From Rathayibacter sp. VKM Ac-2759 (GTDB taxonomy: Bacteria; Actinomycetota; Actinomycetes; Actinomycetales; Microbacteriaceae): a stretch of 64,000 nucleotides of DNA. The first letter of the stretch is position 1; every line of letters starts with the position of its first letter. Where the stretch lies: assembly GCF_009834225.1 (NCBI RefSeq), contig NZ_CP047176.1:248001-312000 (forward strand), written 5' to 3'. The notes beneath the pieces were generated by a model. It had not been told where the DNA came from, did no database searches, and worked only from the letters and a program-made list of their open reading frames with translations. Shown one piece after another: positions 25,918 to 34,820 of the stretch. Made by a program: the position numbers and the translations under genes.

Positions 25918-26820
25918 ATGGACGTGCGGCGACTGGAACTGCTCAGAGAGCTCTCGATGCGGCGCTCGATCACCGAGGTGGCGGAGGCGACCCACCGCAC
26001 TCCGTCCGCGGTCTCGCAGCAGCTCAAGGTGCTCGAGCGCGAGGCGGGCGTGCCCCTGATCGAGCGCTCGGGCCGCGGAGTCGTCCTGACCGCCGCCGGC
26101 CGCGAGCTCGCCCGGAGCGCCACCGAGATCGCGATCGCGCTCGAGCGCGCCGACGCCGTCTGGCAGACGTTCAAGAACAACCCGATCGGCGAGGTGACCA
26201 TCGCGACGTTCCCGACCGCCGGGCAGATGCTCCTCCCCAGGGCCCTGGTCGCTCTGCAGAGCGTGGAGGGGCTGGTCGTGCAGTGCGAGGACGCGGACCC
26301 CGGCACCGACGAGTTCGCCGACCTCACCGCCGACTTCGACATCGTGCTCGGCCACTCGCCGAACGGTCGGAGCGCGTGGGCCGGCCGCGGCCTCGCGATG
26401 GCCGAGCTGATGGTCGAGCCCCTCGACATCGCCCTCCCGCTCGACCACCGCCTCGCCGACCGCCCGACGGTGACGGCCGCCGACCTCGTGGGCGAGACCT
26501 GGATCGGCGTGCCGGACGGCTTCCCGTTCGAGCGGATCATGCAGGAGATCGAGACCGCGTCCGGTGGTCCCGTGCGCGTCGAGCAGCGCTTCGCCTCGAC
26601 GAGGGTCACGGAGGCGTTCGTGGCGGCGGGCCTGGGCATCGCGGTCGTCCCGCGCTACACGGCCGGCACCGCGGGCATCGTCGTGAAGCCGCTCCGGGGC
26701 GTCAACTCCGTGCGGCACATCGTCGCCCTGATGCGCCCCGACCGCGCCGAGCGGCTGTCGGTGCGGACCGTCGTGCGCGAGCTGCGGGCGCAGGCCGGCC
26801 GCACCGTGCACGCGATGTGA
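25918..26820 (+). CDS. LysR-family transcriptional regulator
   Basis: 300 residues. The N-terminal winged helix reads LELLRELSMRRSITEVAEATHR, then TPSAVSQQLKVLEREAGVPL (the recognition helix), then RGVVLTAAGREL. The effector domain (about 92-295) has the VTIATFPTAGQMLLPRAL first strand and GLGIAVVPRY near its end. It probably controls itself and a divergent gene; here the divergent neighbour is the 36-residue membrane protein, 130 bp away. The effector cannot be read. Confidence 0.92.
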   Translation: MDVRRLELLRELSMRRSITEVAEATHRTPSAVSQQLKVLEREAGVPLIERSGRGVVLTAAGRELARSATEIAIALERADAVWQTFKNNPIGEVTIATFPTAGQMLLPRALVALQSVEGLVVQCEDADPGTDEFADLTADFDIVLGHSPNGRSAWAGRGLAMAELMVEPLDIALPLDHRLADRPTVTAADLVGETWIGVPDGFPFERIMQEIETASGGPVRVEQRFASTRVTEAFVAAGLGIAVVPRYTAGTAGIVVKPLRGVNSVRHIVALMRPDRAERLSVRTVVRELRAQAGRTVHAM

Positions 26821-26882
26821 GCAGCGAGGGCCGGGAGCGCAAGTCGTCGCCCGAGCGCGCCGACGCGGGGGACAATGGAGGC

Positions 26883-27257
26883 ATGACCGACCCGCTCGAC
26901 CCCTCGCCGCGCCCCGCCGATGTCGAGGTCACCCGCGAAGAGGTCGAGATGCGGCGCTCGCCGCGGGTCTGGCGGATCCTCGCCCTCGGGGCAGGCGTGG
27001 GCGCGATCGTCGCCTTCGTGCTGACGTTCGCGCTGCCCGAGACCGAGGGGTTCTCGAAGGGTCAGATCTTCGGATTCAGCCTGCTGCTGTTCATCACGCT
27101 CTTCGGCGCGCTCGCGGGCCTCATCGTCGTCGTCCTCGACCGGTTCGTCGGGCGCCGGATCGTCCGGATGACGGCCGAGCGCACGGTCGCCCGCGAGACG
27201 CCGGCCGAGGAGGCGCCCGGAGCGCCCGACGACACCCCGGACGCCTCCGGCCGCTAG
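26883..27257 (+). CDS. Two-helix membrane protein beside purF
   Basis: 124 residues. An acidic N-terminus (ADVEVTREEVEMRRSPRVWR) leads to two hydrophobic helices (LALGAGVGAIVAFVLTFALP and FSLLLFITLFGALAGLIVVV) and a basic cytosolic tail RFVGRRIVRMTAERTVARET. A gene of this layout is common next to purF in related Actinobacteria; function unknown. The ATG at 26883 follows GGAGG by a few bases. Convergent with the small basic gene at 27259. Confidence 0.75.
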   Translation: MTDPLDPSPRPADVEVTREEVEMRRSPRVWRILALGAGVGAIVAFVLTFALPETEGFSKGQIFGFSLLLFITLFGALAGLIVVVLDRFVGRRIVRMTAERTVARETPAEEAPGAPDDTPDASGR

Positions 27258-27258
27258 G

Positions 27259-27378
27259 TCAGCGGCGCTTGCGCGTCGTGCGGCGCGCCTGGTTCTGCGT
27301 GGCGCGCTTCGCCTTCTGCGACTTCCTCACGCGGCCGGCGATGAAGGTCAGCAGGAACGGCAGCAGGCGGTAGATCAC
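27259..27378 (-). CDS. Small basic protein, 39 aa
   Basis: GTG start, then IYRLLPFLLTFIAGRVRKSQ and KAKRATQNQARRTTRKRR with stop TGA. A short hydrophobic helix is followed by a strongly Lys/Arg-rich tail of about 25 residues, which suggests membrane attachment with nucleic-acid or phospholipid contact. GAGGAG precedes the start by about five bases, better than most sites in this region. Unknown function; placed between purF and the membrane protein gene. Confidence 0.6.
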   Translation of the reverse strand: MIYRLLPFLLTFIAGRVRKSQKAKRATQNQARRTTRKRR

Positions 27379-27492
27379 GGGGACTCCTCGTCTCGGGGTG
27401 CCCGGGAGCGGGCACGCAGACGATCATGCGATGCGGGACGCTCCCGGGGCACCGGCTTGCGCGTCGGCGAGGGGTGTGCGGGTCGCGCCCGA

Positions 27493-28950
27493 TCAGCTGA
27501 GCTGAGTGCGCTCGACCCAGTCCAGGTACTCCGGAGTCACGGTGCCGGTCACGTAGTCGCCGGTGAAGCAGCTCGTCTCGAGGTCGGTGACGTCGGATCC
27601 TTCGAGGATGGCGGCCTTCATGTCGGCGACCTCCTGGTAGATCAGGTAGTCGGCGCCGATGGCCTCCGAGATCTCGGGGATGCGCCGGTTGTGGGCGACG
27701 AGCTCCTGCCGCGACGGCATGTTGATGCCGTACACGTGCGGGTAGCGCACGGGCGGCGCGGCGGAGGCGAAGGTGACGGTGTTCGCTCCGGCCGTGCGGG
27801 CCATGTCGACGATCTCCTTCGAGGTCGTCCCGCGCACGATCGAGTCGTCGACGATCAGCACGTTCTTGCCCTTGAACTCGCTCGACATCGCGTTCAGCTT
27901 CTGCCGCACCGACTTCTTGCGCACCGCCTGGCCGGGCATGATGAACGTCCGCCCGACGTAGCGGTTCTTGTAGAAGCCCTCGCGGTAGGGGATGCCGAGC
28001 TTCTGGGCGACCTGCATCGCGGCGGGGCGGGAGGAGTCGGGGATCGGCATGACCACGTCGATCGCGCCTCCCGGCGTGTACGCGGCGATGGTGTCGGCGA
28101 GGCGGTCGCCGAGGCGCAGGCGCGCCTCGTACACCGAGATGCCCGACATCACCGAGTCGGGTCGGGCGAGGTAGACGTACTCGAACGAGCACGGGATGAG
28201 GCGCGGGTCCTTCGCGCACTGGCGGCTGGTCATCCGGCCGTCGGGGGTGATGAAGATCGCCTCGCCGGGGGCGACGTCGCGCACGATCTCGAAGCCCTGC
28301 GCCTCGAGCACCAGCGACTCGGAGGCGACCACCCAGTCGTCGGGCCCGTTCACGTTGAAGCGGCGGCCGACGATCAGCGGGCGGATGCCGAACGGGTCGC
28401 GGAACGCGAGCAGCCCGTGGCCGGCGATGAGGGCGATGGTGGCGTAGGAGCCCTCCACGCGCTCGTGCACGCGGGCGACGGCGTCGAACACCTCGTCGGC
28501 GTCGAGGTCGCGGCCCGAGATCGAGGCCTGCAGCTCGTTCGCGAGCACGTTGACCAGCAGCTCGGTGTCGGACGTGGTGTTGAGGTGGCGGCGGTCGACG
28601 CGGAAGAGCTCCTCGGTGAGCTCGCGCGTGTTCGTCAGGTTGCCGTTGTGGATGAGGATGATGCCGTAGGGCGCGTTCACGTAGAACGGCTGGGCCTCCT
28701 CCTCGCGCTCCGCGTTGCCCTTGGTGGCGTAGCGGACGTGGCCGATCCCCATCGTGCCGATCAGCGAGCGCATGTCGCGGGTGCGGAACGCCTCGCGGAC
28801 CTGCCCCGCCGCCTTCTTGATGTGCAGGGTGCTGCCGTCGGCCGTCGCGATGCCGGTCGAGTCCTGGCCGCGGTGCTGCAGGAGCGAGAGGCTGTCGTAG
28901 ATGGACTGGTTGACGGGTCCCGAGGAGACGATTCCAACGATTCCGCACAT
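27493..28950 (-). CDS. purF: Amidophosphoribosyltransferase
   Basis: 485 residues. The start at ATG 28950 is fixed by the family: MCGIVGIVS, with Cys2 as the glutaminase nucleophile after Met removal. An upstream in-frame ATG at 28995 would block that. Glutaminase motifs are LLQHRGQDSTG, GIGHVRYATKG, HNGNLTN and SDTELL. The PRPP site is VLIVDDSIVRGTTSKEIV. It catalyses the first committed step of purine synthesis. Divergent from the gene at 29162; purM lies about 770 bp away on the other strand. Confidence 0.97.
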   Translation of the reverse strand: MCGIVGIVSSGPVNQSIYDSLSLLQHRGQDSTGIATADGSTLHIKKAAGQVREAFRTRDMRSLIGTMGIGHVRYATKGNAEREEEAQPFYVNAPYGIILIHNGNLTNTRELTEELFRVDRRHLNTTSDTELLVNVLANELQASISGRDLDADEVFDAVARVHERVEGSYATIALIAGHGLLAFRDPFGIRPLIVGRRFNVNGPDDWVVASESLVLEAQGFEIVRDVAPGEAIFITPDGRMTSRQCAKDPRLIPCSFEYVYLARPDSVMSGISVYEARLRLGDRLADTIAAYTPGGAIDVVMPIPDSSRPAAMQVAQKLGIPYREGFYKNRYVGRTFIMPGQAVRKKSVRQKLNAMSSEFKGKNVLIVDDSIVRGTTSKEIVDMARTAGANTVTFASAAPPVRYPHVYGINMPSRQELVAHNRRIPEISEAIGADYLIYQEVADMKAAILEGSDVTDLETSCFTGDYVTGTVTPEYLDWVERTQLS

Positions 28951-29161
28951 GCCGGATGGGCTCCCAAGGGGACGAAGAGGGGTTTGACGGTCCATCCTGA
29001 CACGCGCCAGACGCTCGCCCTAATGGTTCGCCGTCGGCGGATCGGCCGGTGGAGCGCCTCCGTCACGCCGGAAGACGGGCGGATCCGCTGGCGTGGGTCG
29101 ACGCATCGAGTCCTCCGGGGTGGTCGGGCGGCGTCGGACGCGGGTGCCTTACAGTCGCCCT

Positions 29162-29575
29162 GTGGTTGAGCGAGAGGCGAACGGCTCGACTGCGCGGCAC
29201 CGGAGGGTCGGAGGAGCAGCGCTGGGACCGAAGCCGCCCCGTCTCTCCCGCAGGCAGTGGGCGGCTGCTCTCATCGGTGGCGCGGCGCTGCTCGGTCTCT
29301 GCCTCGTCTGGACCGTCCGCTGGGATGCCACCGAATCCAGCGCGACGTGCACGGTGAGCGAGATGCAGCGGGTGCTCTCCAGCGGCAGGGGAGCCTCGAG
29401 TGTCTGGAGAGTGCTCACCGACGAGTGCGGAACCCTGACGATCGCGTACACCGGAGAGGGCTCGGGCATCGCTCCGTCCGCGGTGCAGCCCGGCTCTCGG
29501 TACGACTTCTCTCTGCGCGGGTGGGAGTGGCTGCTCTACCACCGCCGGATCGTCGCTGCGGACAGGCTCGGCTGA
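29162..29575 (+). CDS. Single-span membrane or secreted protein, unknown
   Basis: 137 residues. A basic N-terminus (ARHRRVGGAALGPKPPRLSRRQW) precedes one hydrophobic helix (AAALIGGAALLGLCLVWTVRW). An extracytoplasmic domain of about 80 residues follows, with two Cys (ATCTVSEMQ and LTDECGTL) that could pair. GTG 29162 sits 8 bp after TACAGT, consistent with a leaderless mRNA. An open extension to 29093 exists but is less likely. Family not recognised. Confidence 0.6.
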   Translation: MVEREANGSTARHRRVGGAALGPKPPRLSRRQWAAALIGGAALLGLCLVWTVRWDATESSATCTVSEMQRVLSSGRGASSVWRVLTDECGTLTIAYTGEGSGIAPSAVQPGSRYDFSLRGWEWLLYHRRIVAADRLG

Positions 29576-29717
29576 CGCCCTCCTCGGTCGTCCGTCGGAC
29601 GTCCGCGGGTGGGCGCTCCCTGCGGGCTTCGAGCAGGACAGGCGACGGCGTCGTCGGCCGACCCGCTCCGACTCCCGCGAGATGCCCGTGCCGCGACGCA
29701 CTCGATAGGGTCGTCGC

Positions 29718-30827
29718 GTGACGAATGAGACGAGCAGCTACGCCCGCGCCGGAGTCGATACGGCGGCCGGAGACCTCGCGGTCGAGTTGATGAAGGCGGC
29801 GGTGTCGGCGACGCACGATCGCCACGTGCTCGGCGGAGTGGGCGGGTTCGCCGGGCTCTACGACGTGTCGTTCCTCAAGGACTTCCGCGCGCCGCTGCTC
29901 GCGACCTCGACCGACGGCGTCGGCACGAAGGTCGCGATCGCCCAGGCGATCGACAAGCACGACACGATCGGCCAGGACCTCGTCGGCATGGTCGTCGACG
30001 ACATCGTCGTGGTCGGCGCCCGCCCCCTCTTCATGACCGACTACATCGCCTGCGGCAAGGTCGTGCCCACGCGCATCGCCGACATCGTCGCCGGGATCGC
30101 GCGCGCCTGCTCCGCCACGGGGACCGCCCTGGTCGGCGGCGAGACCGCGGAGCACCCGGGGCTGCTCGGGCCCGACGACTACGACGTGGCCGGCGCCGCG
30201 GTCGGCGCGGTGGAGGCGGATGCGGTGCGCGGGGCCGACCGGGTGCGCGACGGCGATCTCGTGATCGCGATGGCCTCCTCCGGACTGCACTCGAACGGCT
30301 TCTCGCTGGTGCGCCGCATCCTGGCCGACCGTGGGATCGACTTCACCGACCGCTCCGACGAGCTGGGCGGTGTCGTGGGCGAGGTGCTCCTCGAGCCGAC
30401 CCGCCTCTACACGGCCCCGCTGCTGGCGGTGCTCGACGACGAGGCACTCGGGTCGAGCGTGCACTCGATCAGCCACGTCACCGGAGGCGGCATCGCGGCG
30501 AATCTCGCCCGCGTGCTGCCCCGCGGCTCCTGGGTCGAGGTCGACCGCGCGTCGTGGAGCCCGGCCGACGTCTTCCGTGCGCTCGCCGCGATGTCGGGGG
30601 CGTCGCTCGAGAGCACCGAGGGCACCTGGAACCTCGGCATCGGCATGTTCGCCGTGGTCGACGCCGACGCGGCCCCCGCGCTGATCGCGAGCTTCGAGAG
30701 CGCGGGCCTGCCCTCGTGGGTCGCGGGGCGCGTGACGATCGGCGAGCGCGGGCTCGACGGGTTCGAGCAGGGCGCGAAGGGCGTCGACGGCGGCGCGGTG
30801 CGGCTGGTCGGGGCGTACGCCGGCTGA
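29718..30827 (+). CDS. purM: Phosphoribosylformylglycinamidine cyclo-ligase
   Basis: 369 residues. The AIRS fold is clear: SYARAGVDTAAGD, LLATSTDGVGTKVAIAQ (Mg-ATP loop), LVGMVVDDIVVVGARPLFM, TALVGGETAEHPGLL and SSGLHSNGFSLVR. It makes aminoimidazole ribotide from FGAM in the fifth step of purine synthesis. The start is GTG at 29718, with a weak upstream site. It is followed directly by the palindromic repeat locus B. Confidence 0.97.
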   Translation: MTNETSSYARAGVDTAAGDLAVELMKAAVSATHDRHVLGGVGGFAGLYDVSFLKDFRAPLLATSTDGVGTKVAIAQAIDKHDTIGQDLVGMVVDDIVVVGARPLFMTDYIACGKVVPTRIADIVAGIARACSATGTALVGGETAEHPGLLGPDDYDVAGAAVGAVEADAVRGADRVRDGDLVIAMASSGLHSNGFSLVRRILADRGIDFTDRSDELGGVVGEVLLEPTRLYTAPLLAVLDDEALGSSVHSISHVTGGGIAANLARVLPRGSWVEVDRASWSPADVFRALAAMSGASLESTEGTWNLGIGMFAVVDADAAPALIASFESAGLPSWVAGRVTIGERGLDGFEQGAKGVDGGAVRLVGAYAG

Positions 30828-30828
30828 G

Positions 30829-30999
30829 CTCCGGCTCGCGGGATCGCGTTCGGCTCGTCGGAATCAGGCGATTCTGCGAGCCGAAGCCGTTCCGACGAGC
30901 CGAAGATGCTCGACGGGTCGTCTCCGGCTCGCGGAATGCGGTTCGGCTCGCGGGAAACGCAGGATTCGACGAGCCGAACCGGTTCCTGCGAGCCGGAGG
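30829..30999. repeat. Two tandem copies of the 92/93-bp palindromic repeat (locus B)
   Basis: Copies begin CTCCGGCTCGCGG at 30829 and 30922, 93 bp apart. Each has boxes in the order CCGGCTCG, TTCGGCTCG, CGAGCCGAA, CGAGCC(G/A), forming a nested palindrome of about 78 bp. The array fills the space between the stops of purM and the convergent membrane protein gene exactly. Related to loci A and C. Confidence 0.88.
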
Positions 31000-31491
31000 T
31001 CAGACCGAGCGGCTGCGCGAGGCGTGCGCGCGCTCCCACGAGTGCTCGTGGCGCGTCAGCAGGCGGGCGCCGAGCGCGCACAGCACGAACGCCGTCGCGG
31101 TCGCGAGCAGCGCGGCGATCCACGTCGAGGCGTCGCGGCTGACGAGCAGGTTCGCGGAGGCGATCAGCACGCCGGTCGCCGATCCGAGGCTCGTGCCGAT
31201 GACGAAGGCACGGCCGCCGCGGCTGATGGCCCGGGCCGACACCATCCCGGCGACGGCACCCACGCCTCCCGTGAGGCCGATCCCGGCTCCGGAGGCGATG
31301 CCCATCAGCATCCCGAAGCTCACGAGAGCCGAGGGATCGAGGGTGCCCGCGCGAAGCGCCGCAGGCAGGTAGAGGACGAGGGCCACTGCGGCGCCCACCG
31401 CACCGCCGACCAGGATCGCGCCGACCAGCAGGGCGGCGGTGACGTAGCTGATCCGTGCCACAGGGCGCACGGATCCTTCGGGTTCGAACAT
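31000..31491 (-). CDS. Four-helix membrane protein, unknown
   Basis: 163 residues. A short N-terminus (MFEPEGSVRPVARISY) is followed by four glycine/alanine-rich hydrophobic helices with a MGIASGAGIGLTGGVGAVAG turn, and a basic tail RHEHSWERAHASRSRSV. No recognisable catalytic residues. The stop overlaps the edge of repeat locus B. I recognise no family. Confidence 0.65.
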   Translation of the reverse strand: MFEPEGSVRPVARISYVTAALLVGAILVGGAVGAAVALVLYLPAALRAGTLDPSALVSFGMLMGIASGAGIGLTGGVGAVAGMVSARAISRGGRAFVIGTSLGSATGVLIASANLLVSRDASTWIAALLATATAFVLCALGARLLTRHEHSWERAHASRSRSV

Positions 31492-31581
31492 CGCGGCTCC
31501 ATCGACGCGAGCCCGCAGGTGCTTCCGCGGGCCGTCCTCGGACCCTACGCCCGCATCCTCCTCCCCGCTAACCCCTGGCGC

Positions 31582-32610
31582 TCAGCCGCGCAGCGTCTCG
31601 CTGGGGAGCTCGCTGAAGCGGCGCGCGTACTGCTGGGCGAAGCGGCCCCCGCTGACGAAGCCCCAGCGGGCGGCGACCTCGCCCACGACGAGCGAGCCGG
31701 GGTCGCCCGCGGCGAGCTCCTCGTGCGCGCGGTCGAGCCGGACGTCCCGCAGGTAGTGCCGGGGCGTCTGCTCGAAGGCGCGCTGGAAGGCCAGCTGCAC
31801 TCCGCGGACGGTGAGACCCGCCGCATCGGCGATGTCGGCGACTCCGAGGGGGAGATCGGCGTTGGCGTGCACGAACTCGACGGCGCGCCGCAGCCGCCGG
31901 CCGCTCACCGACGACGGGGTCGGCGGCAGTGGGGCGACGCGGTGCGCGAAGGTCCGCAGCATCGCCTCGGCGGCGAGGCGGTGCGCGGCGTCGCGCTGCA
32001 GGGCCGACGGTGGGACCGCGGACGCGAGCGTGTCGCGGAGGACGCGCACGGCCGCCCACCAGGGCGCGGTGTCGCCGGGAGCCGACGCGAACCGGAGCGG
32101 GCCGGGAGCCGTCCCGTGCATCTCGGCGGCGATGCCCTCGAGGTGGGCCGCTTCGATGTGCACCAGGGCGTCGCGGTACTCCTGCGCGTCGAAGCCGAAC
32201 GGGCGGCCGGTCGGGAAGACGGCCGGACTCCCGATCATCAGCCGGTTCTCCTCGCGGCCCAGATCGAGGGACGCCCGGCCCTGCGTCAGCCAGAGCACGA
32301 CGTACACGCCGCCGGGTTCGACCGCTCCGCGCACGGAGCCCAGGAACGAGGCGGAGTGCAGGCTGACGGGACCGGGAGCGGTCGAGGCGTAGCGGTACGA
32401 GAACGGGACCTGGGAGCGCTCGGCGCGGAACCCCGAGCCGTTGTAGCCGCGGGCGTAGAAGTCCCGGGCCTCGTCGAGATCGTTCCCGCGGTAGTCCGAG
32501 TGCCAGCTCGGCCGCCACTCCGCTGGACGCGGATCCGCTGAACGCGGATCCGCTGAACGCGGATCCGCCGAACGCCGATCCGGCTGCCGTGACGACGGGA
32601 GGGAGCTCAT
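31582..32610 (-). CDS. AraC-family transcriptional regulator
   Basis: 342 residues. After a low-complexity N-terminus, an AraC-binding-like cupin domain (about 60-210; FLGSVRGAVEPGGVYVVLWL, AVFPTGRPFGF) is followed by the double helix-turn-helix. HTH 1 is PLGVADIADAAGLTVRGVQL and HTH 2 is EVAARWGFVSGGRFAQQYAR. The start MSSLPSS at 32610 has GGGAGGGAG just upstream. The N-terminal RSADP repeats come from a 15-bp DNA tandem repeat (32531-32575). The target and effector are unknown; no adjacent operon on the same strand. Confidence 0.88.
   Translation of the reverse strand: MSSLPSSRQPDRRSADPRSADPRSADPRPAEWRPSWHSDYRGNDLDEARDFYARGYNGSGFRAERSQVPFSYRYASTAPGPVSLHSASFLGSVRGAVEPGGVYVVLWLTQGRASLDLGREENRLMIGSPAVFPTGRPFGFDAQEYRDALVHIEAAHLEGIAAEMHGTAPGPLRFASAPGDTAPWWAAVRVLRDTLASAVPPSALQRDAAHRLAAEAMLRTFAHRVAPLPPTPSSVSGRRLRRAVEFVHANADLPLGVADIADAAGLTVRGVQLAFQRAFEQTPRHYLRDVRLDRAHEELAAGDPGSLVVGEVAARWGFVSGGRFAQQYARRFSELPSETLRG
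32531..32575 (-). repeat. 15-bp tandem repeat inside the AraC gene
   Basis: GGATCCGCTGAACGC is present three times in a row (the third copy with one change) plus a partial fourth. It encodes repeated Ala-Asp-Pro-Arg-Ser near the N-terminus. Length variation here would stay in frame, so it would lengthen the tail rather than switch the gene off. Confidence 0.85.
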
Positions 32611-32674
32611 CGGATCAGTGTCGCAGGCACCCCTGACACCGAGCCGAGCAGTGCGTCCGAGGCCGGCGCGCGCG

Positions 32675-33205
32675 TCAGGGCACGAGCCCCCGGTGCATCC
32701 AGAACAGGCCGAGAGCGGCGACGGCGGCCGTCTCGACGATCGCACCCGAGCGGACCATGCCGGCGACCTCGGCGTCCGAGAACCACTGCTGCACCATGTC
32801 CGACTCGGTGACCTCGCGCTCGTGCTCGCCGTGCTCGAGATCCTCGGCCAGGAAGATCTCGACGGCCTGCGCGACGAATCCGTAGGCCTCGCTCAGCCGC
32901 CCGAGGTGCTGGAGGCGGCCGGCGCGCAGTCCGGTCTCCTCGCGCAGCTCCGCGCGGGCGAGCGCCTCGGCGTCGCCGCCGGCCGACCCGTGCGGCCAGC
33001 CGCCCGCCGGGAACTCCCACGCGCGCCGCCGGATCGGGTAGCGGTACTGCTCGACGAGCCAGAAGCCGTCGCGCTCGCGCGGCAGCACGAGCGCGTAGTC
33101 GGCGCGCTCGACGACCGAGTAGACCCCGGTGCTGCCGCCGGGCCAGAGGACCTCGTCCTCGCGGACGCGGATCCACGGGGTCTCGTAGGCGACCCGGGTC
33201 GACAC
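32675..33205 (-). CDS. NUDIX hydrolase, ADP-ribose pyrophosphatase-like
   Basis: 176 residues: MSTRVAYETPWIRVREDEVL and YSVVERADYALVLP, then VEQYRYPIRRRAWEFPAGG. The NUDIX helix is ALARAELREETGLRAG with the usual Glu pair. The lead-in VEQYRYPIRR and the spacing match ADP-ribose/NADH pyrophosphatases. The GTG at 33205 was chosen because upstream extension would run into the DUF3073 gene in another frame. A terminator hairpin lies just upstream, so it needs its own promoter or readthrough. Confidence 0.85.
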   Translation of the reverse strand: MSTRVAYETPWIRVREDEVLWPGGSTGVYSVVERADYALVLPRERDGFWLVEQYRYPIRRRAWEFPAGGWPHGSAGGDAEALARAELREETGLRAGRLQHLGRLSEAYGFVAQAVEIFLAEDLEHGEHEREVTESDMVQQWFSDAEVAGMVRSGAIVETAAVAALGLFWMHRGLVP

Positions 33206-33239
33206 CTGCTCGACGACTCCCGGCGCCCCGGAACGAGCA

Positions 33240-33268
33240 ACGGGGCCGCTCGAACCGAGCGACCCCGT
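33240..33268. terminator. Hairpin after the DUF3073 gene
   Basis: ACGGGG-CGCTCG and CGAGCG-CCCCGT pair with one mismatch and a 3-base loop, between the DUF3073 stop (33282) and the NUDIX start. Confidence 0.6.
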
Positions 33269-33281
33269 GGATGACGATGCG

Positions 33282-33482
33282 TCAGGCACGCTTCTGGTGC
33301 TGCTCCTCGACGAAGTCGGTGTCGTCGCCCTCGTCGTCCGAGGGGTCGATCCACTTCGAGTAGTCCGGCTCGTCCGGGTGGCTGAGCTCGCGCTCGAGCG
33401 CACTGTAATCGACCGTTGGGCTGAACGACTTCAGCTCCCGAGCGATCTTGGTGTTCTTTGCCTTCTGACGGCCGCGCCCCAT
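33282..33482 (-). CDS. DUF3073 protein
   Basis: 66 residues. MGRGRQKAKNTKIARELKSF and SPTVDYSALERELSHP are the hallmark of DUF3073, a small conserved actinobacterial protein encoded near purM. The basic first 20 residues may contact nucleic acid; the rest is acidic. Function unknown. The upstream region 33483-33580 is unusually AT-rich for this genome and should hold a strong promoter. Confidence 0.93.
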   Translation of the reverse strand: MGRGRQKAKNTKIARELKSFSPTVDYSALERELSHPDEPDYSKWIDPSDDEGDDTDFVEEQHQKRA

Positions 33483-33646
33483 GGGTGACCCCCTCACGAT
33501 GACAGGCCAGACCGGCAGGAGCCGGCTGGGGAAAAGAAGCAGACAGAGAAGAATGAAATCTAGCCGGTAGTTTAGCAGACGGGGCATCCGCCACTCCGTG
33601 CCTCACGCGTCGGGCCGTCGAGGCCCCTCGACCCGTTGGGAGCAGC

Positions 33647-34738
33647 GTGACCCGAGCGCTCGATCCGCGGCCCGTCGTCGTGGTCGGCGCAGGCCAGGCC
33701 GGCCTGTCGGTGGCGTACTACCTGCGCCGTCTGGGGCTCGTCCCGGGCGTCGACTTCGCTGTGCTCGACCGCGGGCCGCGCGCGGGCGGGGCGTGGCAGT
33801 TCCGGTGGGAGGCGCTCCGGCTCGGCTCCGCGCACCGCGTGCACGACCTGCCCGGCATGGACCGCCTCGGGCTCTCGTTCGCGACGGCCGACCACCGCCG
33901 GCCCGCCCGCGACGTCGTCAGCGAGTACTACCGGCGCTACGAGGACGGGTTCGAGCTCGCGGTGCGCCGTCCGGAGGCGGTGCGGAGCGTCAGCAGTGCG
34001 ACGCCGGGCGACCGTTCGGCGGAGCTCGTCGTCGAGACGGACCGCGGGAGCGAGCGGGCGCGGATCCTCGTCAACGCGACCGGCACGTGGGGCTCGCCCT
34101 TCGTGCCGTACTACTCCGGCCGCGAGAGCTTCCGCGGCCGTCAGATCGACACCACCGAGTACGTGCGGGCGGCGGACTTCGCCGATCAGCAGGTGGTCGT
34201 CGTGGGCGGCGGCACCTCGGCGATCGGGTTCCTCCTCGAGCTGGAGCGGGTCGCCCGCACGGTGACCTGGGCGACCCGCCGGCCCGTCAGCTACCACGAC
34301 GGCGAGCAGCTCGCGCTGAACTCCGCGGTGGAGGCGGTGGCCGAGCAGGACCGCGCCGCGCGCGCCGGCCGTGCCCTGCCGAGCATCGTCGGTGGCACCG
34401 GGGTGCAGCGCACCCGCCGGGTCGTCGCGGGCATCGAGCGCGGCGTGCTGCGCGAGCGCGAGATGTTCCGCGCGATCGAGGAGGACGGCGTGCGCTGGCC
34501 GGACGGCTCGTTCAGCCGCGCCGACGCGATCATCTGGGCCACCGGGTTCCGCCCGGAGCTGCGGCACCTGGCGCCGCTGGGGCTCCGCGAGCGCGAGGGC
34601 GGAGTCGCGGTCGCCGACGGCGCCTCCCTAACAGATCCGCGGGTGTTCTTCGCGGGCTACGGGCCGACGGCGTCGACGATCGGCGCCAACCGCTCCGGGC
34701 GCCGCATCGCGCGGGCGGTCGTGGCGCGGCTGTCCTGA
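33647..34738 (+). CDS. FAD-dependent monooxygenase/oxidoreductase (CzcO/FMO-like)
   Basis: 363 residues with two dinucleotide folds. FAD is bound by VVVVGAGQAGLSVAYYLRRL, NADPH by QVVVVGGGTSAIGFLLELE. The FMO-like ATGTWGSPFVP and FAGYGPTASTIGANRSGR segments bracket them. Such enzymes oxygenate small amines, sulfides or ketones; the frequent name flavoprotein involved in K+ transport is unsupported. GGGAG precedes the GTG at 33647 by five bases. Stands alone, convergent with the debranching gene. Confidence 0.88.
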   Translation: MTRALDPRPVVVVGAGQAGLSVAYYLRRLGLVPGVDFAVLDRGPRAGGAWQFRWEALRLGSAHRVHDLPGMDRLGLSFATADHRRPARDVVSEYYRRYEDGFELAVRRPEAVRSVSSATPGDRSAELVVETDRGSERARILVNATGTWGSPFVPYYSGRESFRGRQIDTTEYVRAADFADQQVVVVGGGTSAIGFLLELERVARTVTWATRRPVSYHDGEQLALNSAVEAVAEQDRAARAGRALPSIVGGTGVQRTRRVVAGIERGVLREREMFRAIEEDGVRWPDGSFSRADAIIWATGFRPELRHLAPLGLREREGGVAVADGASLTDPRVFFAGYGPTASTIGANRSGRRIARAVVARLS

Positions 34739-34820
34739 CGGGCTCCGCGCAGGACGCCGGCCGAGGAGGCCTCGTGCGCACCGTCGCGCGCGCGGCCCCC
34801 TCCCGGTCGGCGTCCGGCGC

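Noticed and set aside
28951..28995. Longer PurF starting at an upstream ATG
   Set aside because: PurF requires Cys immediately after the initiator Met as its catalytic residue, which fixes the start at 28950.
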